From Neptunicoccus sediminis (GTDB lineage Bacteria > Pseudomonadota > Alphaproteobacteria > Rhodobacterales > Rhodobacteraceae), in the NCBI RefSeq assembly GCF_001719615.1, contig NZ_MDVX01000002.1, positions 372,001-436,000 on the forward strand: a DNA stretch of 64,000 bases, given 5' to 3'. The stretch's first letter is position 1. Each line of letters opens with the position of its first letter. A model generated the notes under the pieces. It made no database searches, was not told the DNA's origin, and saw only the letters and a list, made by a program, of their open reading frames with translations. Positions 33,644 to 42,617 of this stretch are shown piece after piece. A program made the translations under genes and the position numbers.

Positions 33644-34078
33644 TTGTATTATCTAATTTATCAAAGTTCGGCCCTGATTCCGCGCAACTCTGGTGAACAT
33701 GACGCCATTCTTATTGCAAGCTATCGTTGCAACAAACGGGATGACATCACAGGCTTTCTCCACCGCGAGCAGGATTACTTCGTGCAATATCTCGAAGGGC
33801 CGAAAGACAAGATCATGGACCTGATGGGCCGTTTGGAAAAAGACTGGCGGCACGAGAATATTGACGTGCTCGACGAGGGAAAACTGAACATGCGGCGGCT
33901 GCCGGACTGGCAGATGGGCATGGTAGAGCAAGGCACCTTTGCCATCAGCGACCTACTTGAAATCGAGGATACAAAGCTTGCCATCAAATCCGCCGATCCG
34001 TTTGATCTGGTGGTGTTTATGGTGGCAAACGCGGGCCTGCTGCGCCAGATATTTGAGCCGGGAACAGATGTGACATAA
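33644..34078 (+). CDS. Single-domain BLUF blue-light photoreceptor
   Basis: This 144-residue protein is a flavin-binding BLUF domain plus a short helical C-terminus. Tyr6, Asn30, Gln48 and Trp89 have exactly the spacing of AppA Tyr21, Asn45, Gln63 and Trp104, the residues of the light-driven hydrogen-bond switch. Supporting text is RCNKRDDITGFL and YFVQYLEGPKDK. It starts with TTG, with AAGAGG seven bases upstream. There is no output domain, so signalling must go through a protein partner not evident nearby. Similar short BLUF proteins occur in photosynthetic and marine Alphaproteobacteria. Confidence 0.85.
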   Translation: MYYLIYQSSALIPRNSGEHDAILIASYRCNKRDDITGFLHREQDYFVQYLEGPKDKIMDLMGRLEKDWRHENIDVLDEGKLNMRRLPDWQMGMVEQGTFAISDLLEIEDTKLAIKSADPFDLVVFMVANAGLLRQIFEPGTDVT

Positions 34079-34122
34079 ACCACGGCTTTCCCCGTGACAG
34101 GTCCGCCTGAAAGCTTCCTAAT

Positions 34123-35253
34123 CTAGAGAATCTCCAGATCGCCCTCTGCCCGACGGGCATGAAAGCGGGTCACAAAATCGTCAAGCGTCCCGCCGGCAAT
34201 TGCCCCCCGCAGCCCTGCCATCAGTTCCTGATAGTAATGCAGGTTGTGCCACGTCAGCAGCATGGAACCGATGATCTCTTGGGATTTAATCACATGGTGC
34301 AGATAGGCGCGGGAATAGTTTGCGCAGGCCGGACAGGAGCATTCCGCATCCAAAGGGCGCGGATCATCCTTGTGGCGGGCGTTGCGCAGATTAATCGCGC
34401 CCATACGGGTTTGCGCCTGCCCGGTACGTCCCGAACGGCTCGGCAATACGCAGTCGAACATGTCCACCCCGCGCTGCACCGCGCCGACAATGTCATCCGG
34501 CTTGCCCACGCCCATCAGATAGCGGGGTTTATCCTCGGGCAGTTGACCGGGCGCATAATCGAGACAGCCAAACATTGCCTCCTGCCCCTCCCCGACTGCC
34601 AGACCGCCGATGGCATAACCGTCAAATTCTATGCTGCGCAGGGCCTCGGCGCTTTGGGCCCGCAAGTCTTCTTCCAGACCGCCCTGCTGGATGCCGAACA
34701 GCGCATAGCCCGGACGATCCCCGAAGGCATCCCGCGAGCGCTGCGCCCATCGCATGGAAAGCTGCATGCTTTCCTCAATCCGTTTGCGATCCGCAGGCAG
34801 CGCGGGGCATTCGTCGAAACACATAACAATGTCGCTGCCCAGCAGCTTCTGGATTTCCATAGAGCGTTCCGGCGTCAGATTATGTTCCGACCCGTCAATA
34901 TGGCTGCGGAACTTCACGCCTTCTTCGGTCAGCTTGCGCAAATCAGTCAGGCTCATGACCTGAAATCCGCCACTGTCTGTCAGGATCGGACGGTCCCAAT
35001 TCATAAAGCGGTGCAACCCGCCGAGATTGTGAATCCGTTCCGCACCCGGACGCAACATCAGGTGGTAGGTATTGCCCAGCAGAATATCCGCTCCGGTCGC
35101 GCGGACGTTCTCGGGCATCATCGCCTTGACGGTGGCCGCCGTGCCGACGGGCATGAAGGCGGGCGTGCGAATTTCACCCTTGGGTGTTGACACAACACCT
35201 GTGCGGGCGCGACCTTGGCGGGCGGATATGGAAAAACCGAATGTGTTAGACAT
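34123..35253 (-). CDS. tgt: Queuine/preQ1 tRNA-ribosyltransferase
   Basis: This 376-residue TGT exchanges G34 of GUN-anticodon tRNAs (Asp, Asn, His, Tyr) for preQ1. Signatures are [32 protein letters not shown] with the catalytic Asp region, [19 protein letters not shown], the nucleophile loop [13 protein letters not shown], and the zinc site [16 protein letters not shown]. The length is normal. It is divergent from the RimB-RimK fusion gene with about 65 bases between them. Confidence 0.96.
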   Translation of the reverse strand: MSNTFGFSISARQGRARTGVVSTPKGEIRTPAFMPVGTAATVKAMMPENVRATGADILLGNTYHLMLRPGAERIHNLGGLHRFMNWDRPILTDSGGFQVMSLTDLRKLTEEGVKFRSHIDGSEHNLTPERSMEIQKLLGSDIVMCFDECPALPADRKRIEESMQLSMRWAQRSRDAFGDRPGYALFGIQQGGLEEDLRAQSAEALRSIEFDGYAIGGLAVGEGQEAMFGCLDYAPGQLPEDKPRYLMGVGKPDDIVGAVQRGVDMFDCVLPSRSGRTGQAQTRMGAINLRNARHKDDPRPLDAECSCPACANYSRAYLHHVIKSQEIIGSMLLTWHNLHYYQELMAGLRGAIAGGTLDDFVTRFHARRAEGDLEIL

Positions 35254-35319
35254 AGCGCCCCTCTACCGCTATGGCCCGTAATTTCAAGCGTAAAGTGACA
35301 GTCAGGCAGGGGACAAAAG

Positions 35320-36717
35320 ATGGCAGAAGAAGAAAACACCACCGACACACCGTTCGTTCTGGGCTGGGAAGAATGGCTTTCCCTGCCCGATCTCGGCCTG
35401 CCTGCGCTAAAGGCCAAAGTGGACACCGGCGCGCGGACCTCTGCCCTGCACGCCTTTAATATCGAAAAATTCGGCACGACCACGCGCCCGAGGGTACGCT
35501 TTGGCATTAACCCGATCCCCGAACGCGACGACATAGAGGTAATCTGTTCGGCCGATGTGATCGACCAGCGCGAAGTCACCAGTTCCAACGGAGAGCGGGA
35601 ATCCCGCATTGTGATCGCAACCAACGTGCGGTTTGGCGACCAGTCCTGGCCCATCGAGGTCACTCTGACCGACCGCAAGAACATGGCCTACCGGATGCTT
35701 CTGGGGCGCCAGGCGTTTCCCTCCGGCACCACGATTAATCCAACCGAAGGGTTCAACCAGCCGGAACTGTCGTTTGATTTGTACAAGAAAACGCTGACAA
35801 ACGTGCCAAAACGCCCCTTGCGTATCGCAATTCTGACAAGAGAGCCGAACAATTATTCCACCCGCCGACTGATCGAAGAGGCGGAATCCCGCGATCATGT
35901 GATCGAAACCATCGACACCACGCGCTGCTATATGAACATCCGCACCACAGCACCCGAGGTCCATTACGACGGCAAGATCCTGCCCCGCTATGATGCGATC
36001 ATCCCGCGCATCGGTGCCTCGATCACGTCCTACGGCACCGCTGTGGTGCGCCAGTTTGAAACTATCGGCACCTATTGTGTGAACGGCTCTGACGGGATCA
36101 CCTCCAGTCGGGACAAACTGCACGCGCACCAGATCCTTGCCAGCTACAAGATCGGCACGCCGACGACGGCTTTTGCCTCTTCTCCGAAAGACACGCAGAA
36201 CCTGATTTCCATCGCAGGCTCCACGCCGCTGATCGTGAAACTGCTGGAAAGCACCCAAGGCAAAGGCGTTGTTCTGGCGGAGACCCAAAAAGCGGCGGAA
36301 AGCGTGATTTCCGCCTTTCGCGGTCTGAAAGCGGATTTTCTGGTGCAGCATTTTGTTAAGGAGGCCGCCGGAGAAGACGTGCGTTGTCTGGTGATCGGCG
36401 GCAAGGTGGTTGCTGCCATCCGGCGCAAGGCCGCCGCCGGTGAATTCCGCTCCAACCTGCATCAGGGCGGTGTGGCCGAACCGGTCAAGATCACCAAAGC
36501 CGAGCGGGAAACCGCGATCAAGGCTGCGCGGGCGATGAAACTGAATTTTGCCGGCGTCGATCTTTTGCGCTCTTCAGAGGGACCGAAAGTTCTGGAAGTG
36601 AACTCTTCACCGGGGCTGGAAGGCATCGAAAAAGCCAGCCAGCGCAATGTAGCAGGCAAGCTGATGGACCATATTGAACGCAGCGTGCGCCCGACCCGCA
36701 CCCGCAAGTCCCTGTAA
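35320..36717 (+). CDS. rimK: RimB-RimK fusion: retropepsin-like protease domain joined to S6 glutamate ligase
   Basis: Residues 1-150 are a RimB-type retropepsin-like domain with the active-site motif KAKVDTGARTSALHAF (Asp35-Thr-Gly) and MLLGRQAFPSGTTINP. Residues about 165-465 are RimK: an N-terminal RIAILTREPNNYSTRRLIEEA domain, then an ATP-grasp with VKLLESTQGKGVVLAE, RCLVIGGKVVAAIRR and LEVNSSPGLEGIE. RimK adds glutamates to ribosomal protein S6, and in pseudomonads RimB is a separate protein of the same operon. Here one polypeptide carries both, with no sign of frameshift or a second start. Confidence 0.88.
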   Translation: MAEEENTTDTPFVLGWEEWLSLPDLGLPALKAKVDTGARTSALHAFNIEKFGTTTRPRVRFGINPIPERDDIEVICSADVIDQREVTSSNGERESRIVIATNVRFGDQSWPIEVTLTDRKNMAYRMLLGRQAFPSGTTINPTEGFNQPELSFDLYKKTLTNVPKRPLRIAILTREPNNYSTRRLIEEAESRDHVIETIDTTRCYMNIRTTAPEVHYDGKILPRYDAIIPRIGASITSYGTAVVRQFETIGTYCVNGSDGITSSRDKLHAHQILASYKIGTPTTAFASSPKDTQNLISIAGSTPLIVKLLESTQGKGVVLAETQKAAESVISAFRGLKADFLVQHFVKEAAGEDVRCLVIGGKVVAAIRRKAAAGEFRSNLHQGGVAEPVKITKAERETAIKAARAMKLNFAGVDLLRSSEGPKVLEVNSSPGLEGIEKASQRNVAGKLMDHIERSVRPTRTRKSL

Positions 36718-36854
36718 CCGCGCCTTAAATCCGCGTCGCCCAAGTGGATCGGCGCGGGGCGGAATCGCCGCAGGGAAGCTATCCTTGCAATCTGGACACC
36801 CAGACTTAGATTCCATATAAGAACCGTCAGGAATAAAAAAGCAGGCCCGTTGCC

Positions 36855-37217
36855 ATGAACGCCGAAAATCCCCATCTCGAAGGTCAACCACTGATCAAGC
36901 CGTCCACAACGGACCATCCGTTGCACGAGGCCATCACCGAGGCATGTCGCACTGTGCATGACCCTGAAATTCCGGTGAACATCTTTGATCTGGGCCTGAT
37001 CTACACCATCGAAATCGACGATGCAGGCGTTGTGGACATCCTGATGACACTGACAGCACCGGGGTGTCCGGTTGCCGGTGAAATGCCCGGATGGGTTGAA
37101 GATGCCGTGATGGCTGTTCCCGGCGTGCAGACTGCGAATGTGCAGCTGGTCTGGGAGCCTCAGTGGGGCATGGATATGATGTCCGACGAAGCGCGGCTTG
37201 AACTGGGCTTTATGTAA
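36855..37217 (+). CDS. sufT: SufT-like DUF59/MIP18 iron-sulfur assembly protein
   Basis: This 120-residue protein is almost all one MIP18/DUF59 domain. It contains ACRTVHDPEIPVNIFDLGLIYTIEID, then LMTLTAPGCPVAGEMPGWVEDAVMAVPGV with the conserved Cys in APGCP, and VQLVWEPQWGMDMMSDEARLELG. The C-terminal block is typical of SufT, which helps mature Fe-S proteins. It stands apart from a suf operon; a second Fe-S factor lies 1.5 kb downstream. Confidence 0.88.
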   Translation: MNAENPHLEGQPLIKPSTTDHPLHEAITEACRTVHDPEIPVNIFDLGLIYTIEIDDAGVVDILMTLTAPGCPVAGEMPGWVEDAVMAVPGVQTANVQLVWEPQWGMDMMSDEARLELGFM

Positions 37218-37227
37218 CTTTTCGACA

Positions 37228-37248
37228 GGTTCACATAAAATTTACACC
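37228..37248 (+). promoter_or_regulatory. Possible Pho-box-like repeat before the phosphodiesterase gene
   Basis: TTCACA (37230-37235) and TTTACA (37241-37246) form a direct repeat with 11-base spacing, the spacing of PhoB half-sites. It lies about 65 bases before a glycerophosphodiesterase gene, a common Pho target. The sequence match to known boxes is loose. Confidence 0.3.
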
Positions 37249-37312
37249 GTATGAGATGCCCTGTCACACTTGGCCCGCACATAGGCGGCACCAGTGAATA
37301 CAGGAGACATCA

Positions 37313-38536
37313 ATGCTGCGTATAACGACACTCGCCTTATCCCTCGTGCCCGCGATTGCAGCGGCACAATCCATACAACTCGGCCCCCGCCCCGCTTATC
37401 TGATTGACCAGATGGCAGAGGGTGCGCTGAAATCCAAGCTGCAATCCTGCGCCGGAATGGATTTCCAGAAGCATGATTTCTCTATCGGCCACCGCGGTGC
37501 GCCGCTGATGTTCCCCGAACATACGAACGAATCCTACAAAGCCGCCGCGCTGATGGGGGCTGGAATTGTTGAATGTGACGTGACATTTACCGCCGATCAG
37601 GAACTGGTCTGCCGCCACGCCCAGAACGATATGCATACCACAACAAACATCGTCGCCACCGATCTTGGCAGCAAATGCACCACACCCTTTGCACCAGCCA
37701 ATGGCGATGACGCAGCACAGGCCGAGTGCCGCGCGTCAGACATCACACTGGCCGAGTTCAAAACCCTGAATGCGAAAATGGACGGGGCCAACAAAAAGGC
37801 CACCACAGCGCTGGAATATCTCGACGGAACCGCTGGCTGGCGCACGGATCTCTATGCCACCAAAGGCACGCTGATGACCCACGCCGAATCCATTGCTCTG
37901 ATGCAGGAATTGGGCGTGAAATTCACTCCGGAACTGAAAGCCCCTTCGGTTGAAATGCCCTTCAACGGCTTCACTCAAGAAGACTACGCGCAGAAGATGA
38001 TCGACGAATACAAAGCGGCAGGCGTTCCGGCTTCGGATGTCTGGGCCCAGTCCTTTAACCTGAGCGATGTGCTCTACTGGATTGAAAACGAACCGGAATT
38101 TGGCAAGCAGGCGGTATATCTGGACGACCGCTACGAAGCCCATGATGACGACGAGGGCCTGATCGACCCGAATGATCCGGCCACGTTCAAGCCGACAATG
38201 GCCGAGCTGAAAGAGATGGGCGTAAACTATATCGCCCCGCCGATCTGGATGCTGCTGACCCTGAAAGACGGTCAGGTTGTGCCAAGCGTATACGCCAAGG
38301 AAGCCAAAGCCGCAGACCTGAAAATCATTGCATGGTCGCTCGAACGTTCCGGCCCGCTGGCCAATGGCGGCGGCTGGTATTTCAAATCCGTCAAGGATGC
38401 GACAACCAGTGACGGCATGTACTTTGAGGCTCTTGATGTTCTGGCACAACAGGTCGGGATCGAAGGCATGTTCTCCGACTGGCCTGCAACCACGACTTAC
38501 TATGCAAACTGCATGGAATTGAACAGCCCGAGCTGA
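37313..38536 (+). CDS. Periplasmic glycerophosphodiester phosphodiesterase
   Basis: This 407-residue GDPD-family enzyme starts with a Sec signal peptide (about residues 1-19, cleavage near AIAAAQS). The active site reads [51 protein letters not shown], with the His-Arg, Glu and Asp ligands of the TIM-barrel metal site and a later [10 protein letters not shown]. It is longer than E. coli GlpQ by about 50 residues, mostly insertions. It would release glycerol phosphate from phospholipid headgroups outside the inner membrane. A strong terminator follows. Confidence 0.9.
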   Translation: MLRITTLALSLVPAIAAAQSIQLGPRPAYLIDQMAEGALKSKLQSCAGMDFQKHDFSIGHRGAPLMFPEHTNESYKAAALMGAGIVECDVTFTADQELVCRHAQNDMHTTTNIVATDLGSKCTTPFAPANGDDAAQAECRASDITLAEFKTLNAKMDGANKKATTALEYLDGTAGWRTDLYATKGTLMTHAESIALMQELGVKFTPELKAPSVEMPFNGFTQEDYAQKMIDEYKAAGVPASDVWAQSFNLSDVLYWIENEPEFGKQAVYLDDRYEAHDDDEGLIDPNDPATFKPTMAELKEMGVNYIAPPIWMLLTLKDGQVVPSVYAKEAKAADLKIIAWSLERSGPLANGGGWYFKSVKDATTSDGMYFEALDVLAQQVGIEGMFSDWPATTTYYANCMELNSPS

Positions 38537-38594
38537 TCCCCTGCCCGACTGTCACAGGATCTTTGCCGTTTCGCACAGTCGCGTTACCAATGCG

Positions 38595-38623
38595 CCCCGC
38601 AGTCCGCTGCGGGGTTCTCTTTT
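38595..38623 (+). terminator. Intrinsic terminator after the phosphodiesterase gene
   Basis: A perfect 8-bp stem, CCCCGCAG (38595-38602) and CTGCGGGG (38607-38614), has a 4-base loop and is followed by TTCTCTTTT. It lies about 60 bases past the gene's stop. Confidence 0.8.
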
Positions 38624-38672
38624 AGGGCAGCAGCCCCTATATTAGACCCGTAACAAGCTTCGAAAGACTGAC

Positions 38673-39023
38673 ATGTTTGGAATTCCGGGAAAACAGGCTG
38701 TGTCGATCACCGACAAAGCCGCAGCGCAAATCGTCAAACTGATGAATGCAGGCGACAAAAAAGGCCTGCGCATCGGCGTGAAGAAGGGCGGCTGTGCGGG
38801 TATGGAATACACGATGGAATACGTGGACGAAGTGGACCCGATGGACGAAGTGGTGGAACAGGAAGGTGCCCGCGTGATGATCGCACCAATGGCCCAAATG
38901 TTCCTGTTCGGCACGGAAATCGACTATGAGGTTTCCTTGCTGGAAGCGGGTTTCAAGTTCAACAACCCCAATGTTACCGAGGCCTGCGGCTGCGGCGAAT
39001 CCATCAAATTCGACGGCATGTAG
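38673..39023 (+). CDS. A-type iron-sulfur carrier (HesB/IscA/SufA family)
   Basis: This 116-residue A-type carrier has the three conserved cysteines: one in VKKGGCAGMEYTMEYVD and two in EACGCGESIKFDGM near the C-terminus. It accepts and passes on Fe-S clusters. The length and the C-terminal CGCGxSxxF motif are standard. Other Suf or Isc genes are not adjacent. An intrinsic terminator follows the stop. Confidence 0.92.
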   Translation: MFGIPGKQAVSITDKAAAQIVKLMNAGDKKGLRIGVKKGGCAGMEYTMEYVDEVDPMDEVVEQEGARVMIAPMAQMFLFGTEIDYEVSLLEAGFKFNNPNVTEACGCGESIKFDGM

Positions 39024-39026
39024 AGC

Positions 39027-39049
39027 CGCGCCCTGTCGGGCGGTTTTTT
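39027..39049 (+). terminator. Intrinsic terminator after the A-type carrier gene
   Basis: CGCCC (39029-39033) and GGGCG (39038-39042) form the stem, with a TGTC loop and TTTTTT after one G. It starts three bases past the stop codon region. Confidence 0.75.
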
Positions 39050-39166
39050 GTCCCATTCTGCATAAGGCGGACGCCAATACCCTTGGTGTCCCGCTGCTTT
39101 TGCGGTAAATGATCCCGAAATGCCCGTGCAAAGGGGCGCAAATTCAACGGGATGGGACGCAACGAC

Positions 39167-39910
39167 ATGCCTAAAAAACTCGCCGCCGGTAACTGGAAAA
39201 TGAATGGTCTGCGTCAGGCTCTGGACGAGGTCCGAGCCCTGCACGATGCCTGCCCCGATGCGGCCTGTGACATTGTCATCTGCCCCCCTGCCACACTGAT
39301 CCGGTCTATGGTTAAGGTCTGCGATGACATGCAGATCGAAGTGGGCGGTCAGGACTGCCACGAAAATTCCGCCGGTGCCCATACCGGCGATATTTCCGCC
39401 CCGATGCTGGCGGATACGGGTGCCAGCTATGTGATCCTCGGCCATTCCGAACGGCGGGCCACTTATGGTGAAACCGATGCGCTGGTACGGGCCAAAACCC
39501 TTGCTGCATGGGACTCCGGTCTGACTGCGATTGTGTGCATCGGGGAAACGCTGGAGCAGCGCGAGGCGGGTCAAACCCTAGAGGTCGTCGGACGCCAGTT
39601 GCAGGAGTCCACACCCGATGGTGCGAGCCCCGAAACCCTTGTGATCGCCTATGAGCCTGTTTGGGCCATTGGCACCGGCAAGACCCCGACACTGGAGGAA
39701 ATTGGCGAGGTTCACGGATTTATCCGCGAGGCGCTGGTTAAACGGTTCGGGCCCGAGGCGCAGGACATGCGGATCGTCTATGGCGGTTCCATGAACCCGA
39801 AGAACGCCCGCGATATTGCCGGAATTGCCAATGTGGACGGCGGGCTGGTGGGCGGCGCCTCTTTGAAGGCATCGGATTTTTACCACATCGTAAAAGCACT
39901 CGACGGCTGA
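39167..39910 (+). CDS. tpiA: Triosephosphate isomerase
   Basis: This 247-residue TIM interconverts dihydroxyacetone phosphate and glyceraldehyde 3-phosphate. The substrate Lys is in KLAAGNWKMNGL, the electrophile His in VILGHSERRATYGE, the catalytic Glu in VIAYEPVWAIGTGKTP, and the phosphate loop in IVYGGSMNPKNA and DGGLVGGASLKASDF. I use ATG 39167 (MPKKLAAGNWK); ATG 39152 would add five residues. It is a single-gene unit facing the convergent DUF6456 gene three bases away. Confidence 0.96.
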   Translation: MPKKLAAGNWKMNGLRQALDEVRALHDACPDAACDIVICPPATLIRSMVKVCDDMQIEVGGQDCHENSAGAHTGDISAPMLADTGASYVILGHSERRATYGETDALVRAKTLAAWDSGLTAIVCIGETLEQREAGQTLEVVGRQLQESTPDGASPETLVIAYEPVWAIGTGKTPTLEEIGEVHGFIREALVKRFGPEAQDMRIVYGGSMNPKNARDIAGIANVDGGLVGGASLKASDFYHIVKALDG

Positions 39911-39913
39911 TCC

Positions 39914-41020
39914 TCATCCAATCAGGCGAGAGTCGCTTCCGGTCTGTGTTTCGTAATAGTCCTGCAGCCGTTGCAATGCGATGCGCAGGACGATCTTGCC
40001 TGATCGCGCCGACCAGCCGAGCTTTTTCTCTGCCGTTTCCAATCCTTCGAGAAAGCAGCAGCAGCGCAGGGCAATGTCATCCAGCCCCGGCCCGAGCGCA
40101 GTCAGCGCAGCGCTCAGCCGGTCCTGTGCGGCATTGGAACCGCCGGCGTTGCTGTTAAAACTGCCCCGCTGCCCGCCGGTCAGAAAACGATCCCAGTTCT
40201 GCCCGACACGCGGTCCCATTTGCGCCAGTTCAAAGTCCTCTCGCAGACGATCCCCCGCCGCAATCAGTTCTCCGTTCAGGAAAGGACGACCGGATCGGTC
40301 CTTTTTGCGCCCGAGTACGGTTAACGGGCTTTCGCGCAGATTAACGCGTTTGCGCTCCATCCCGCGGTCGGGGTCGTGGATCACCCGCTCCCCCCATTCT
40401 TTGTGTTGCTCGCTGTAAACGGTCGCAGATTCGCCAGCTCCGCTTTGCGGCCTGCCACGGATCGTATCCTGCGCAATGGCGCGTTTCAACGCCGCCCGCC
40501 CCGCTTCGGTGATTTCATAAAGCGAAATCCGGCCGGTTTTCACGCAGCGCAGCCAGTCTTTGATCACGGAAGATCCGGCAAGATGGGCGTTCACAACCGC
40601 TGTCCGGCTTTGGGTTTTGTCGGGATTGGTGCGCATCACCATCGCCTTTTTCAACCCTTTGGACACCACCAGTTGCGCTCCGGACTCTCCCAGCCGCCGC
40701 AGCAGGGTCTTTTCCCCGTCCGTCAGGGTTTCAGGTCCCGTCCCCGATCCCGCAGGCCGGAGCGGTTCGACCCGTTTCTCCCCCCGCACCACGGCGCTGT
40801 TAAGGTATTGGTCAAGCACCGGATCATCCCGCATGGTTTCGATCTTGCGGATGCGACGCATGATGGTGGACGGATGCACATTCTTGTCCTGTGCGATTGA
40901 ACGGATGCTCTCTCCGTTAACCACATGGGCCAGATAGCTGGCTGCGGCTTCTTCGAGGTTTCCTCGTGGTTTTACTGTCTCTGTCTGTTTGTGTTGTCTC
41001 TGCATTCGCTTGGATTCCAT
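39914..41020 (-). CDS. DUF6456 helix-turn-helix protein
   Basis: This protein of about 368 residues has an N-terminal HTH of the GcrA/sigma-70-like kind, ESIRSIAQDKNVHPSTIMRRIRKIETMRDDPV. A C-terminal DUF6456 domain follows, with LRCCCFLEGLETAEKKLGWSARSGKIVLRIALQRLQDYY. Such proteins are typical of Rhodobacterales and probably bind DNA, but their targets are unknown. Residues 1 and 6 are both Met, so the start could be five residues later. It is divergent from the DUF6477 gene, with a DnaA box in the gap. Confidence 0.8.
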   Translation of the reverse strand: MESKRMQRQHKQTETVKPRGNLEEAAASYLAHVVNGESIRSIAQDKNVHPSTIMRRIRKIETMRDDPVLDQYLNSAVVRGEKRVEPLRPAGSGTGPETLTDGEKTLLRRLGESGAQLVVSKGLKKAMVMRTNPDKTQSRTAVVNAHLAGSSVIKDWLRCVKTGRISLYEITEAGRAALKRAIAQDTIRGRPQSGAGESATVYSEQHKEWGERVIHDPDRGMERKRVNLRESPLTVLGRKKDRSGRPFLNGELIAAGDRLREDFELAQMGPRVGQNWDRFLTGGQRGSFNSNAGGSNAAQDRLSAALTALGPGLDDIALRCCCFLEGLETAEKKLGWSARSGKIVLRIALQRLQDYYETQTGSDSRLIG

Positions 41021-41089
41021 GTTTTGCTTACCCTGAAATAGCGAGGGCTTAAGCCACTAGGGGTTGATTTGTTGAAAACTTAGTTAAAG

Positions 41090-41098
41090 TTATCCACA
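41090..41098. promoter_or_regulatory. DnaA box in the DUF6456/DUF6477 divergent region
   Basis: TTATCCACA is a perfect match to the DnaA box consensus. It lies between two divergent genes and close to the start of the DUF6456 gene. Only one box is seen, so this looks like DnaA-linked regulation more than an origin. Confidence 0.5.
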
Positions 41099-41212
41099 AA
41101 ACACAGCTATTGTTTCCAAACGATAAATTCAGGTTTACCCACCGCTCTGTGAAATCCGTTTCGCGCAACGGTTGTTTCTTTGTGGTTAAGCAAGGTGTGA
41201 AAGGAATTTATT

Positions 41213-41515
41213 ATGACCGAATCACACCAAATATTAAGCAATTTGCGCCGCCCGAAGATCCTGATCAGTGCGGCCCGATTGGGGCTGGCCCATTACCGGC
41301 GCGACGCAGATCTGCGCTCTATTACAGGCAGCAACCGCACACCCGACCGCGCCTTCGCAATTGAAACGCTCTTGCGTCACGAGGCCTTGCTGGAATCCGA
41401 ACGTAAGGACGGTGCGGCAAGTTACAGCATCCAGAAACACATCCGCGTGTTAACGGCATTGTTGGGCGAGTTCCGTCTGCCGCTGCCCGATCTCAGGGTC
41501 GTCAAACCCAACTGA
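41213..41515 (+). CDS. DUF6477 protein
   Basis: This 100-residue protein is short, basic and helical: LRRPKILISAARLGLAHYRRDADLRSIT, then PDRAFAIETLLRHEALLESERKDG, and a C-terminal VLTALLGEFRLP. This matches the DUF6477 family of Rhodobacteraceae, whose function is unknown. AAAGGA lies nine bases before the ATG. The conserved pairing with the DUF6456 gene suggests related roles. Confidence 0.75.
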   Translation: MTESHQILSNLRRPKILISAARLGLAHYRRDADLRSITGSNRTPDRAFAIETLLRHEALLESERKDGAASYSIQKHIRVLTALLGEFRLPLPDLRVVKPN

Positions 41516-41533
41516 TCCGGAAAAACAGCTCTG

Positions 41534-42541
41534 TCAGGGGGCCAGTTCGACAGTGTTGGTGCGTTCATGCAAGGTTATGTCACCGCGCAACACCCGCACT
41601 GTCATTTCATAACGGCCCTCTGTCCAGCCACCGGCGGGCTGGCGTTTACCGGCAAAGGCGAACCACTGCGCCTGCGGCTTGCCCAGACCGTCCTGTGTGA
41701 TATCAACAATCGTTCCGCTCGGGCCGTCCAGCACCAGTTGCAGCCGGTCGCCTTTTTGTCCGTTTACCGCCAGCCCGAAAACCACAAGCGGCGCGTCTTT
41801 TCTGATGGTGAAATCAGACCAACGCCCGTCCGCCACGTCCCGCAGATCCAGCGCCCGATCCGCAAGCCCAAGGTCGATCACCTTGACCGGCTGATAGGTG
41901 AACGCCTGCGCAAAACCATCGTCCCAAAGCGTGCCGTTGGCATTGTAGGTGCATGTATCGTCGCCGGATTCTGGCGCGAAAGGGTCAACGGGCACCCCGT
42001 CCTTGCGCACCGACAGATGCAGATGGGGGAATTGGGTCTTTCCCGACAGGCCCACTTCGCCCAAGGGGTCGCCCGCTTTGACCTGTTGGCCCTTTTCCAC
42101 GCGCACCGAGCCGAGTTTCATGTGGCAATACTGGGTTTCCCACCCCTCGCCATGGCGCAAAACAACACCGTTACCACATTCCTTGCCTTCTACCGCTTCC
42201 CTGTCTTCGGGCAGCACGATGCGGCGGTCTGTCATGGAATCCCGCAACCCCATCACCACCCCGTCCGCCGCGGCCAGAACGGCAACGCCTGCATCCATCA
42301 TCGGGACGGACACGCGGAAATCAGTGCCTTTGTGCCCGTCGTAGCTGGCACCGCCACAGGCAAAGTCGCGGCTGCCTTCGCCCGCGTCATGATCCATGAA
42401 CTGCTGGATTTCACAGGTCTCGCCCAAGCTGCAATCAATGGGCTGGCGGAACACCGGATCTGCGCTTGCGCCCGTGCTGCCACTTACGGCAAGTCCAAGG
42501 AAAACCGCTTTGGCCAGTCGCTTTAAGATTTCAGACATCAT
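41534..42541 (-). CDS. M23-family metallopeptidase (secreted)
   Basis: This protein of about 335 residues starts with a signal peptide (LAKAVFLGLAVSGSTGASA). It has a peptidase M23 domain over about residues 65-190: a zinc His in YDGHKGTDFRVSVP and the HLHLSVR pair in KTQFPHLHLSVRKDG. The C-terminal 130 residues form a beta-rich domain of unknown role. M23 enzymes cut peptidoglycan cross-bridges or act as LytM-type activators. Both Zn motifs are intact, so it is probably active. Confidence 0.87.
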   Translation of the reverse strand: MMSEILKRLAKAVFLGLAVSGSTGASADPVFRQPIDCSLGETCEIQQFMDHDAGEGSRDFACGGASYDGHKGTDFRVSVPMMDAGVAVLAAADGVVMGLRDSMTDRRIVLPEDREAVEGKECGNGVVLRHGEGWETQYCHMKLGSVRVEKGQQVKAGDPLGEVGLSGKTQFPHLHLSVRKDGVPVDPFAPESGDDTCTYNANGTLWDDGFAQAFTYQPVKVIDLGLADRALDLRDVADGRWSDFTIRKDAPLVVFGLAVNGQKGDRLQLVLDGPSGTIVDITQDGLGKPQAQWFAFAGKRQPAGGWTEGRYEMTVRVLRGDITLHERTNTVELAP

Positions 42542-42617
42542 TCGCCAATTGCCCTTTAATTCCGCTTGGAAACAGTGTGTAGTTTTTTCAATCCGAATAC
42601 AAACACCGAAAGGCCGT

